From the NCBI GenBank assembly GCA_023480605.1, contig JAMCWS010000113.1, forward strand, positions 1 to 5,392: a stretch of DNA of 5,392 nt. The letters are read 5' to 3'. This DNA comes from a bacterium. GTDB taxonomy: Bacteria > Sumerlaeota > Sumerlaeia > MVZB01. This document shows, piece after piece, positions 1 through 5,392 of the stretch. The translations under genes were made by a program, and so were the position numbers. The notes under the pieces were generated by a model. It did no database searches and was not told where the DNA came from. It was given only the letters and a program-made list of their open reading frames with translations. Position 1 is the stretch's first letter. Every line of letters starts with the position of its first letter.

Positions 1-504
1 AGAGGCCTGCAAGTAATCGAAGGTTGAGTCCCGCCAAGGCCGGATGCCTCCAGCCCGCCATGATAATGGCAGGATCCGGGAAAACGGCGAAAACCAAGTC
101 CCGCAATGGACGGGAGCGATGACATTTTGGTTATTTAACCACCTATAGCGTTAACAGGCCCTAAGCATGGAACTCTGGGCGAGTCCGTCGCCAGTCGTCA
201 ATCGACGGATGATACGGCCACGTGTCGCGTCATGCTTCATGGGTCGCAAAGTGGCGGCGTGGGCATCCCGCCCGTAGTCACCAGGGCACGATGCCCATGC
301 CACTTTTCGAGCGTGACAGATCCGGTTCAGCCCCCGGTTTTATTGGCCAAAACCCTCGCTCTGCCTGGCGGGCCGGCATACAGATCTACGCGTTCGGTAG
401 TGAACAATGCTTGCGCATGGCGAAAATAGCCGATCGATGAGCGGGAATCACTTCGAGTCGAAACGGTAAGCCGGCATAATCCCGCCATGCCAGTCCCTGC
501 CATA
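1..504. other. Gene-free stretch with several hairpins
   Basis: I see no convincing gene here. Two overlapping plus-strand frames at 222-440 stay open for 65-72 codons, but they read through a hairpin and their arginine- and proline-rich products resemble no protein I know. The stretch holds small inverted repeats: GCCAT/ATGGC at 57-70, TCCGTCG/CGACGGA at 184-209, a strong two-tier hairpin at 256-301, GGTTTT/AAAACC at 336-354, and TTCGAGTCGAA at 452-462. The nonamer CCCGCCATG occurs at both 54-62 and 481-489. Composition is less GC-rich than the genes. It is probably intergenic sequence made of dispersed repeat elements. Confidence 0.55.
256..301. repeat. Two-tier stem-loop, probable dispersed hairpin element
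   Basis: Bases 256-267 pair with 290-301 over 12 positions, with one G-T wobble at 259/298. Inside, after a 2x2 internal loop, GCCC (270-273) pairs with GGGC (284-287) around a 10-base loop. Only four T residues follow on the plus strand (304-307), so it is a poor intrinsic terminator there. From memory, hairpins whose arms read like GGGCATCCCGCCC and GATGCCCATGCC recur between genes in Planctomycetes and Verrucomicrobia, where they produce spurious short ORFs; I cannot check this here. A structured RNA or a DNA-level repeat are both possible. Confidence 0.55.
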
Positions 505-785
505 TTATGGATATCGATTTAATAACGGCTTGCACGCCGCCGTCTCCGGCGGGTTGGTTGATTCATATGTGGCCTCGATTGCTTTGCGGTCATTGCTTTC
601 CTTATTCGTAATCTGTCTCTGAACGAGCGGTTCTTCCTCGGTATAACTGAAGAGGCCATTCCAGTATTCACAATCGACTGTCCGTTGGCGCCAAACGCCA
701 TCGGTGCCGGTGCCGGTGCAATTGCCTTTGCACGTCAGCAAAAACTGGCAGCCGAATCCATCGCGCCATTTCGCCGCCCGACGTG
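505..785 (-). pseudogene. Possible 5'-truncated cysteine-containing gene remnant
   Basis: On the minus strand, one frame stays open from inside the end of the mannosidase gene down to a TAA at 505-507. Its last roughly 90 codons lie outside the mannosidase, in sequence of near-average GC, where a stop would be expected by chance. The product has mixed, protein-like composition and five cysteines spaced C-x5-C-x3-C-x15-C, with the last near the C-terminus. Two aromatic stretches read DGVWRQRTVDCEYWNG and LFSYTEEE. No ATG or GTG lies in the usable part of the frame. Only a TTG without a clear ribosome binding site is available, so it may be a remnant that lost its 5' end, or a chance frame. I do not recognise the family. 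The C-x3-C-x-G-x-G...R-x3-V-x-C spacing loosely recalls thrombospondin type 1 modules, but that is weak. Confidence 0.3.
702..719. repeat. Hexamer tandem repeat (CGGTGC)x3
   Basis: Three perfect copies of CGGTGC lie end to end. Read on the minus strand, they encode the Thr-Gly-Thr-Gly-Thr stretch of the possible remnant frame. Short perfect tandem repeats like this can change copy number by slippage. Confidence 0.7.
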
Positions 786-2756
786 CTAACGCGCGATCTT
801 CGCATACTCCTCCTTTACGGCCGCGAAGGCCGGTTTGGGGTGGAAGGGGTAGGCGATGTAGGCGTCGGAGACTTGCGGCCAGCAGTCGGCCAAGTTCCAG
901 AGGAACAGGCCCCAGCACTCCGGGTCGTTGCCGAAGTGGCGGATCCACGCGGCGGTGGCTTCGGCCTGGAGTTGCTGGGTCATCCGGATGAGTTCCTCCA
1001 GCGTCGCCGGCTCCTGCCAGCCCCGCGCGCGGATGCTGGCCGGCATCGTCGCCAGGCGTCCGTTGCCGGCCAGGCGATTGGGATCGGCGCTGTGCGATCG
1101 CCAGGCGTCGTTCCAGATCGGCCAGCGTTCCGCCTCGGGCACGAATCGCTCGATGACGGCCATGTCGGGCATCGCCAGGTGGCCGATCTCGGTGACCATC
1201 CGTGGGTGGCACCCCAGGTAAAAGTCGGCCGCGTAGGAGTGTCCGTGGGCCCACAGGTGCACGTCGCCCTCGCGCGGCGAGTTCTGGTCGTCCTCGCGCG
1301 GCGAGAAGGGCGAACTGGGCACGTAGGGCACGCCGGACGCAAGCCGCGCCACGGCCTCGGCCAGCACCCGCTTGCTTAGCGGGTTGGCGCGGTAACCGGG
1401 CACGCCGTAGCGCGTCGAAAGCCAGTCGTTTTCGTTGTCGCCGCACCAGGCCATAAGGCAGGCGCGCGAGCGCAGCCGCCGCACCGCCCACTCAGCCTCG
1501 GCGCGCGCTTCGGCCAGGAAGGCTTCGTCCTGCGGGTAGCAGCCGCAGGCGAACATGAAGTCGTGCCACAGCAGGATGCCCCGCTCGTCGCAGAGCTCGT
1601 AGAAGGCGTCGCCTTCGTAGATTCCCCCGCCCCAGACGCGCAGGGCGTTGAGGCCGGCGTCCGCCGCCGCCGCGAGAAGCTGTTCGTAGCGGGGGCGATT
1701 TATGCGGGCGTAAATCGCGTCGGCCGGCGTCCAGTTCATCCCCTTGAGAAAGATGGGCTTTCCGTTCACCGTGAATCGGAACGATGTTTTGCCCTCGCCT
1801 TGGGGTTCCTGCACCAGCCGGATGGTGCGGATGCCAAAGCGGCCCGTTCGCTCGTCCAGAGCCGCGCCGCCGGCCGACAGCGCCGCCGCCGGCCGCAACT
1901 CGGCCGCATAGTCGTAAAGGTGCGGCGTCCCGTGGTTGTGCGGCCACCACAGGCGCGGCCGGTCGATCATGAAGCGTTCGGTGAGGGTTGTCGTCGTCCC
2001 GGCGGCGCAGTCGGCGGCGGCGCGGCGCGTCTGCCCGGCCAGGCTAAGTTTCAGATCCGCCGCAGCCGGCGCCGTGCCGTGGTTCACGATCTCGACCGTC
2101 ATTTCGACCTCGCCCGCGCTTTCGTCGGCGGAGAGCGTGCGCAGGGCGACGTCGCCGATTTCCAGGACATCGACCACCAGGAGCGAAACGGGACGCCAAA
2201 TGCCGCAGGTCGCCAGCCGCGGGGCGATGTCCCAGCCGAAGCTGGCCTGCGCCTTGCGCATGACCAGCCGTTCGAGCGGCGGCAGCCCCGCCAAGCCGGG
2301 GGCCGGTTGATAACCCGAGGCGTAACGCGGCGCCGCCAGACAAACCGCCAGGCGATTCGACCCGGCAGCGAGCTGATCGGTCACGTCGAGGCGCAACGGG
2401 GTGAACATGTTGCGGTGGCGCCCGGCCTCGCGCCCGTTGAGATAAACCGTGGCGAAGGTGTCGAGTCCCTCCAGCAGCAGGAAGACCCGCTGATCGGGCC
2501 GGCGCGCGGGAGCCGCGAAGTCGAGCCGATACCACCAATCCTTCTCTTCCATCCAACGGCAGTGGTCCAGGTTGGCGCCGAGGAAGGGATCGGGAATCAT
2601 CCCCTCGCGCTGGCATTCGATGTGAATGTCGCCCGGAACGGCGGCCTCCCACCATCCGCCGGCCGGATCGGCCGTGGGCAGACCGGCTCGCGCCCCCTCG
2701 CCGTGGGGGAAGTGGCGCAGGCGCCATCCTTCGTTCAGGCCGACACGTGCTTTCAT
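786..2756 (-). CDS. Glycoside hydrolase family 2, beta-mannosidase-like
   Basis: This 656-residue protein is predicted to remove terminal beta-linked mannose from short mannosides in the cytoplasm; no signal peptide is visible. Residues about 10-190 form the GH2 sugar-binding jelly roll (VPGDIHIECQREGMIPDPF at 40-58, EKDWWYRLDF at 71-80). Residues about 195-310 form the Ig-like domain, and about 315-656 the TIM barrel (NGKPIFLKGMNWTPAD at 331-346, RVWGGGIYE at 373-381). The acid/base is probably Glu442 in WCGDNEND, and the nucleophile Glu523 in MVTEIGH; both are typical of GH2 beta-mannosidases. The ATG at 2756 is preceded by AGGTGG at a 7-base spacing. The protein stops right after the last barrel segment (GLFLWNLADCWPQ at 616-628), so the extra C-terminal beta domains of the usual 800-plus-residue family members are absent. 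The stop is clean and nothing like those domains follows. The family call is firm; mannose specificity is inferred from motifs. Confidence 0.9.
   Translation of the reverse strand: MKARVGLNEGWRLRHFPHGEGARAGLPTADPAGGWWEAAVPGDIHIECQREGMIPDPFLGANLDHCRWMEEKDWWYRLDFAAPARRPDQRVFLLLEGLDTFATVYLNGREAGRHRNMFTPLRLDVTDQLAAGSNRLAVCLAAPRYASGYQPAPGLAGLPPLERLVMRKAQASFGWDIAPRLATCGIWRPVSLLVVDVLEIGDVALRTLSADESAGEVEMTVEIVNHGTAPAAADLKLSLAGQTRRAAADCAAGTTTTLTERFMIDRPRLWWPHNHGTPHLYDYAAELRPAAALSAGGAALDERTGRFGIRTIRLVQEPQGEGKTSFRFTVNGKPIFLKGMNWTPADAIYARINRPRYEQLLAAAADAGLNALRVWGGGIYEGDAFYELCDERGILLWHDFMFACGCYPQDEAFLAEARAEAEWAVRRLRSRACLMAWCGDNENDWLSTRYGVPGYRANPLSKRVLAEAVARLASGVPYVPSSPFSPREDDQNSPREGDVHLWAHGHSYAADFYLGCHPRMVTEIGHLAMPDMAVIERFVPEAERWPIWNDAWRSHSADPNRLAGNGRLATMPASIRARGWQEPATLEELIRMTQQLQAEATAAWIRHFGNDPECWGLFLWNLADCWPQVSDAYIAYPFHPKPAFAAVKEEYAKIAR
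1268..1305. repeat. 14-base direct repeat inside the mannosidase gene
   Basis: CCTCGCGCGGCGAG occurs at 1268-1281 and again at 1292-1305, an exact 24-base (8-codon) period. It encodes two Ser-Pro-Arg-Glu units in SPREDDQNSPREGD (residues 485-498), a loop between the two catalytic glutamates. The reading frame is kept. Confidence 0.7.
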
Positions 2757-2763
2757 GGGATTC

Positions 2764-2769
2764 CCACCT
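2764..2769 (-). promoter_or_regulatory. Ribosome binding site of the mannosidase gene
   Basis: Read on the minus strand, AGGTGG follows a run of A residues and lies 7 bases before the ATG at 2756. It differs from AGGAGG at one position and fixes the start. I found no convincing -35/-10 pair further upstream; a TATGAT-like box exists but lacks a partner at the right distance. Confidence 0.65.
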
Positions 2770-2782
2770 TTTTTGTATTTCT

Positions 2783-2844
2783 CGCTATCGTAATCGTAAT
2801 CGAATCATATTTTCCAAACGGTATCAATTACGATAACGATAACG
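2783..2844. repeat. Inverted array of TAATCG/CGATAA hexamers
   Basis: The left arm (2786-2802) is TATCG followed by two TAATCG units; the right arm (2827-2844) holds two CGATAA units. Bases 2786-2800 pair with 2827-2841 at 14 of 15 positions. After one mismatch, two more pairs form (2783-2784 with 2843-2844). The loop is 26 bases. The structure lies 27-88 bases upstream of the mannosidase start codon, so it falls in that gene's promoter or leader. It may be a dispersed repeat, an operator for a regulator that binds repeated sites, or a leader hairpin. Confidence 0.6.
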
Positions 2845-3083
2845 GTTCGATATCGACCACGGACCCGGTCGCGAGCATGGGTGCGTACTTTTGCCATGAT
2901 ATCGCCCAGGCCGACTACGGCGCTTGCGAACTGATAAATAATTCGCCTCCACGCCACTCGCAACCGAATTACGGGCGACTGTGCGCGGGAATCCAGCCGC
3001 CCCTGTGGCGCTTTGTTATACCAGTGGGTAAACATGGTATTCGTCACATCGAATCGTCCTTTCAGACGGTTCTTAACCTTACC

Positions 3084-3096
3084 GCGGCGGAGCCGC
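3084..3096. repeat. Short GC-rich hairpin
   Basis: GCGGC and GCCGC are separated by only GGA, giving a perfect 5-base-pair hairpin with a 3-base loop. No T-run follows on either strand, so it does not look like a terminator. Similar GCGGC-GGA-GCCGC units recur as dispersed elements in some bacterial genomes; I cannot check copy number here. Confidence 0.4.
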
Positions 3097-3116
3097 AACT
3101 AAAATACCGAAAGCTG

Positions 3117-3145
3117 TTTACACTACCAGGATCCGAAATTATAAC
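3117..3145 (+). promoter_or_regulatory. Candidate distal promoter of the exported barrel gene
   Basis: TTTACA (3117-3122) and TATAAC (3140-3145) are separated by 17 bases, each matching the sigma-70 consensus at five of six positions. Transcription would begin near 3152, inside the 9-base tandem repeat, giving a leader of about 200 bases before the ATG at 3359. This is prediction from sequence only. Confidence 0.4.
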
Positions 3146-3186
3146 CGCTCCGCGTCCCTCTTTTCCTCCGTATCCTCCGCGGTTAA
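3145..3186 (-). repeat. 9-base tandem repeat followed by TTAACC
   Basis: Read on the minus strand, TTAACC (3186-3181) is followed by four 9-base units: GCGGAGGAT, ACGGAGGAA, AAGAGGGAC and GCGGAGCGG. The unit is a multiple of three, so a spurious frame through it reads Ala-Glu-Asp-Thr-Glu-Glu-Lys-Arg-Asp-Ala-Glu-Arg. From memory, arrays starting with TTAACCGC and continuing with GGAGGAY or CAGAGG units are widely dispersed between genes in diverse bacteria. No function is established that I know of. Confidence 0.6.
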
Positions 3187-3285
3187 AATATGATTCAGAC
3201 TGCAACGCGGAACCCATTCAGATCTTTTTACTGCGTGGTGGAATTTACGCCGTTGAAATTGACGTCGTACATGTGCGCAACTTGC

Positions 3286-3314
3286 TCCACAAATACCGGT
3301 ATATGCGATATAAG
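3286..3314 (+). promoter_or_regulatory. Candidate proximal promoter with palindrome in its spacer
   Basis: TCCACA (3286-3291) and TATAAG (3309-3314) are 17 bases apart. The -10 matches consensus at five of six positions, the -35 at four of six. The perfect 10-base palindrome ATACCGGTAT (3293-3302) sits inside the spacer, where a bound repressor would block RNA polymerase. Transcription would start near 3321, about 38 bases before the ATG. The distal promoter at 3117-3145 has better boxes but a longer leader. Confidence 0.35.
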
Positions 3315-3345
3315 AATGGAATGCATGAATGCCCCCGCTTCGCCT

Positions 3346-3350
3346 GGAGG
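3346..3350 (+). promoter_or_regulatory. Ribosome binding site that sets the start at 3359
   Basis: GGAGG lies 8 bases before the ATG at 3359. An in-frame ATG at 3329 has no such site and would add ten acidic residues ahead of the signal peptide, so 3359 is preferred. Confidence 0.75.
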
Positions 3351-3358
3351 ACGACGCC

Positions 3359-4915
3359 ATGAATCGGAATGACATAACGCGGCTTACACGCAAACCGACC
3401 CGGTGGCGCGTGCGGAGTCTCCAGATTGCCCTGGATTGGTTGTTGATCGCCCTGTCGTTCTCGGCCGTTGTCGGGGCTGGAGAGCCGGGCGCCGCCGGAC
3501 CGAATCCTGAGCCCTCGGTTGGACCTCGTTCGGCCGAACCGCGCTATCTCGTTTTCTGGTGGCCCCCCCGCAAAGCCGCGCAATTGGCCTCGATCGTCGG
3601 CACGCGCGGCAATGGCCGGACGCGCCTGTTGGGCTTCGGCAAGCCCATCTCGACTTTCGATGAGGAGGATACCGTCCGCGATCAGATCCGCGCGATCGTC
3701 CAGGCCGCGCGCCAAAACGACCTCGCTTTCATGTTGCAATTCGATTTCCACGTCTTCTGGAAAAGCCGCCCCGATCTATGGAACTGGTTCGATCCCGGCC
3801 AGCCCGGCTTCAATCCCGATAACAAGCGTAATGTGGAATGGTTCGGCTGGGGTGGCCCGCCCGCGAGGCATCGCTATCTGAACTGGGGGGTTCCCGAGCG
3901 CATCGCTCCGCCGATGTGCTTCACCAGCCCGGCGATACGCGCCGAAGTGACCCGCCTCGTTTCGCGAGTCATCGCCCCAACGGTACGCGAGGAACTGGCC
4001 GCGCTCGAGCGCGACGGCAAAAGCCGCTTGTTCGCCGGCGTGCTCGTGGGCGCCGAACCGGGCTTCGACAACTACACCCGAACCGACCCCGAAACGGCGA
4101 AGATGATCAAGGCCGACGGCGCCACGCCGGGGCAACTTGGCTATCGCTCGCTGCTCGACCGCGGCTACGGCCCCGATCGCCCGCCCGCCGACCTGCGCCG
4201 GGCGCTCGCCGAGGTGGTCCAGGAGACCGTTGCGTTCTGGTGCAGGCAATTCGTCGACGCGGGTTTACCGGCCGCGAAGCTCTATCCCCACGTCGCCGCC
4301 GCCGCGCCACCGGAAATGATGTGCGCCCCCGCCTGGACGGCCTTCAACGTATATTCGCGCCCCGGCTGGACCACCTATCCCGTTGGGCCATTGGCCGTCG
4401 ATTTCCAGTCGCTTTATGACGAACTCGCCCGCCATGGCAACCCGCCCTGGGCCGGCGTCGAAGCCAACGCCGGCTTCCCCGGCTCGATGCTCGAGTGGGA
4501 ACCCTACCTGGCGCGCCATTTCAACCATGGCGCCGTCGTCGTCGGGATCAACATCGGCGCCACCGGCAGCGAGCTTCCCGTGCGTCTCAGGGACAGCGCA
4601 TTCAGCGCGCAGGCCCTCGCCGCGTATCGCAAGTTCCTGGGTGGCGGCGAATTGATCGACGCACCCATCCCGGCCGACCACCCGCAACTGCGCGTCCAAC
4701 GCAAGATGAAAGCCGTGCAGGCCGCCATCCAGGCCGAATTCAAGGCCGGCCGCGATCCTTCGGCCGTCGGGCATGAACTCGAACAAAAACTACCGCCCCT
4801 TATGCAGTCGGGCGACCTGGCGGCCGCCGAGGCACTCCTCGACGACGCCCTTCGGCGTTTGGGCGCCGCCGCCCCGGCCACCGACGCCTACGGCAATCCC
4901 CTCGACGCGAGATGA
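3359..4915 (+). CDS. Exported TIM-barrel glycosidase-like protein, family unknown
   Basis: This 518-residue protein has a signal peptide: basic residues 8-19, hydrophobic core about 21-39, likely cleavage near Ala40. It therefore probably acts outside the cytoplasm. I do not recognise the family. Alternating strands and helices suggest a TIM barrel over about 61-405: PRYLVFWWP (61-69), AFMLQFDFHVFW (123-134), FAGVLVGAEPG (225-235), FNVYSRPGW (329-337), WAGVEANAG (364-372) and AVVVGINIG (392-400). Glu233 (AEP, where clan GH-A has NEP) and Glu368 end the strands that would be 4 and 7, the catalytic places in clan GH-A glycosidases. Many aromatic residues could line a sugar site. Residues about 445-502 form a charged helical tail with GRDPSAVG and PLMQSGDLAAAEALLDDAL. 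It is divergent from the mannosidase gene, which supports a glycan role. The exported location is well supported; hydrolase activity is inference. Confidence 0.8.
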   Translation: MNRNDITRLTRKPTRWRVRSLQIALDWLLIALSFSAVVGAGEPGAAGPNPEPSVGPRSAEPRYLVFWWPPRKAAQLASIVGTRGNGRTRLLGFGKPISTFDEEDTVRDQIRAIVQAARQNDLAFMLQFDFHVFWKSRPDLWNWFDPGQPGFNPDNKRNVEWFGWGGPPARHRYLNWGVPERIAPPMCFTSPAIRAEVTRLVSRVIAPTVREELAALERDGKSRLFAGVLVGAEPGFDNYTRTDPETAKMIKADGATPGQLGYRSLLDRGYGPDRPPADLRRALAEVVQETVAFWCRQFVDAGLPAAKLYPHVAAAAPPEMMCAPAWTAFNVYSRPGWTTYPVGPLAVDFQSLYDELARHGNPPWAGVEANAGFPGSMLEWEPYLARHFNHGAVVVGINIGATGSELPVRLRDSAFSAQALAAYRKFLGGGELIDAPIPADHPQLRVQRKMKAVQAAIQAEFKAGRDPSAVGHELEQKLPPLMQSGDLAAAEALLDDALRRLGAAAPATDAYGNPLDAR

Positions 4916-4958
4916 CCGGATCGCCCCGCCCGCCGCGCTCGGCCGATACGTTTGCTCC

Positions 4959-4987
4959 TTCACAACCCGCCGCCGGGGCGCTATGAT
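4959..4987 (+). promoter_or_regulatory. Promoter of the ABC ATPase gene
   Basis: TTCACA (4959-4964) and TATGAT (4982-4987) are separated by exactly 17 bases and each matches the sigma-70 consensus at five of six positions. Transcription would begin near 4994, about 26 bases before the ATG. A separate promoter in the 104-base gap after the barrel gene suggests the two genes are not obligately co-transcribed. Confidence 0.6.
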
Positions 4988-5005
4988 CGGGCAGATTTCG
5001 CGGGC

Positions 5006-5012
5006 GGAGGAG
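5006..5012 (+). promoter_or_regulatory. Ribosome binding site of the ABC ATPase gene
   Basis: GGAGGAG lies 7 bases before the ATG at 5020, a near-perfect Shine-Dalgarno site. It selects this start over the out-of-frame ATG at 4983. Confidence 0.8.
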
Positions 5013-5019
5013 ACGGCCC

Positions 5020-5392
5020 ATGGTCGACCCGGTCGTGTTGGCGATCAGCTTGGAAAACATCACGTTGCGGCGCGGCGGGCGCACGCTCCTCGACGCCGTC
5101 GACTGGCGCGTCCCGGCCGGGTCGTGCTGCGCCGTGCTGGGACCCAACGGCGCCGGCAAGTCGACGCTCCTGTCGGTCGTCACCGGTTATCTCTGGCCGC
5201 AGGAAGGCACGGTGCGCGTTCTGGGTGAGCGTTATGGCCAGGTCGACCTGACGTGTTTCCGCCGCCGGCTGGGCGTCCTCGGCCACTCGCGCCTGCCCGA
5301 ATTCCACCCCGACATGAGCGCCCTGGAAACGGTCGTCGCCGGTTTGTGGGGCGCCATCGTCATCCCGCCCCACGTCGAGCCGACCGACAGCG
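5020..5392 (+). CDS. ABC transporter ATPase, ModF/YlmA type (3' end missing)
   Basis: The first 124 residues of an ATP-binding cassette protein are present; the window edge cuts off the rest, including the signature motif and Walker B. Residues 9-30 are the first strands (ISLENITLRRGGRTLLD), and GPNGAGKST at 41-49 is Walker A, which binds ATP phosphates. The stretch GYLWPQEG (56-63), VLGERYGQVDL (67-77) and FHPDMSALETVVAGLWG (95-111) fits the ModF/YlmA group (COG1119). These are cytoplasmic ATPases named for molybdate or iron-chelate uptake, though many members have no known substrate and no permease beside them. At the usual Q-loop position (GVLGHSRL, 85-92) there is His89 instead of Gln; other members of this group also depart from Gln there. 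Family call firm, substrate unknown. Confidence 0.88.
   Translation, partial: MVDPVVLAISLENITLRRGGRTLLDAVDWRVPAGSCCAVLGPNGAGKSTLLSVVTGYLWPQEGTVRVLGERYGQVDLTCFRRRLGVLGHSRLPEFHPDMSALETVVAGLWGAIVIPPHVEPTDS

Larger units (their letters stand above)
2757..3358. other. Divergent intergenic region, mosaic of repeats
   Basis: These 602 bases separate the mannosidase gene (minus) from the exported barrel gene (plus). No convincing gene lies here. A 97-codon minus-strand frame (2805-3098) and an 84-codon one (3139-3393) are open, but they run through repeats and have no ribosome binding site that I can see. The region holds an inverted hexamer array (2783-2844), the palindrome TCGATATCGA (2847-2856), a short GCGGC-GGA-GCCGC hairpin (3084-3096), a 9-base tandem repeat (3145-3180) and the palindrome ATACCGGTAT (3293-3302). 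It is clearly more AT-rich than the flanking genes. Regulation of both genes must act from here. Confidence 0.6.

Noticed and set aside
256..307. Intrinsic terminator
   Set aside because: The stem is strong, but only four T residues follow on the plus strand and no gene ends just before it on either strand.
222..440. Two overlapping short plus-strand frames of 65-72 codons
   Set aside because: Both pass through the 256-301 hairpin, have no ribosome binding site and give compositionally odd products, as expected from a repeat.
2805..3098. A 97-codon minus-strand frame in the intergenic region
   Set aside because: It has no evident ribosome binding site, ends in the hexamer array (Val-Ile-Val-Ile-Val-Ile) and starts beside a GC-rich hairpin. 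I could not separate it from chance.
2783..3186. CRISPR array
   Set aside because: The repeats are 6 and 9 bases long, with no spacers of constant length and no cas genes nearby.
3329..3358. Upstream in-frame ATG at 3329 as start of the barrel protein
   Set aside because: It lacks a ribosome binding site and puts acidic residues before the signal peptide. The ATG at 3359 has GGAGG at 8 bases.
1563..3362. A 599-codon open frame on the plus strand
   Set aside because: It is antisense to the mannosidase gene for most of its length and then runs through the repeat-rich intergenic region. Its product has no recognisable motif, while the opposite strand encodes a clear GH2 enzyme.
3139..3393. An 84-codon minus-strand frame
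   Set aside because: It overlaps the start of the exported barrel gene, and its last residues come from the 9-base tandem repeat.

Overview
The window comes from a high-GC bacterium. It holds two complete genes, one gene cut by the right edge, and two long stretches without a convincing gene (about 1-785 and 2757-3358). The genes are strongly GC-rich, while the gene-free stretches are visibly more AT-rich and full of palindromes and short tandem repeats. Strict Shine-Dalgarno sites, a sugar-active gene pair, and dispersed GC-rich hairpin and tandem-repeat elements fit the Planctomycetes-Verrucomicrobia group best. That assignment is an inference from style; no ribosomal or other marker gene is present.

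Layout from left to right. Positions 1-504 contain no supported gene but several hairpins, the best being a two-tier stem-loop at 256-301. Positions 505-785 (minus strand) carry an open, cysteine-containing reading frame with no credible start, possibly a gene remnant. Positions 786-2756 (minus) encode a cytoplasmic glycoside hydrolase family 2 enzyme of the beta-mannosidase type that ends where the catalytic barrel ends. Positions 2757-3358 are a 602-base divergent intergenic region built from several repeat types, including an inverted array of hexamers and a 9-base tandem repeat, plus candidate promoters. Positions 3359-4915 (plus) encode an exported protein of unknown family that looks like a TIM-barrel glycosidase with two well-placed glutamates. 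From 5020 to the edge (plus) lies the N-terminal part of an ABC ATPase of the ModF/YlmA type, with its own good promoter and ribosome binding site.

The exported barrel protein and the cytoplasmic mannosidase are transcribed away from each other. They could form a small glycan-use unit in which the first acts outside the cytoplasm and the second trims imported mannosides, but no transporter or sugar regulator is visible to prove this. The ABC ATPase looks like a separate unit. No mobile element, CRISPR array, tRNA or rRNA was seen. The best candidates for something new are the exported barrel protein, the cysteine-containing remnant and the repeat mosaic in the intergenic region.
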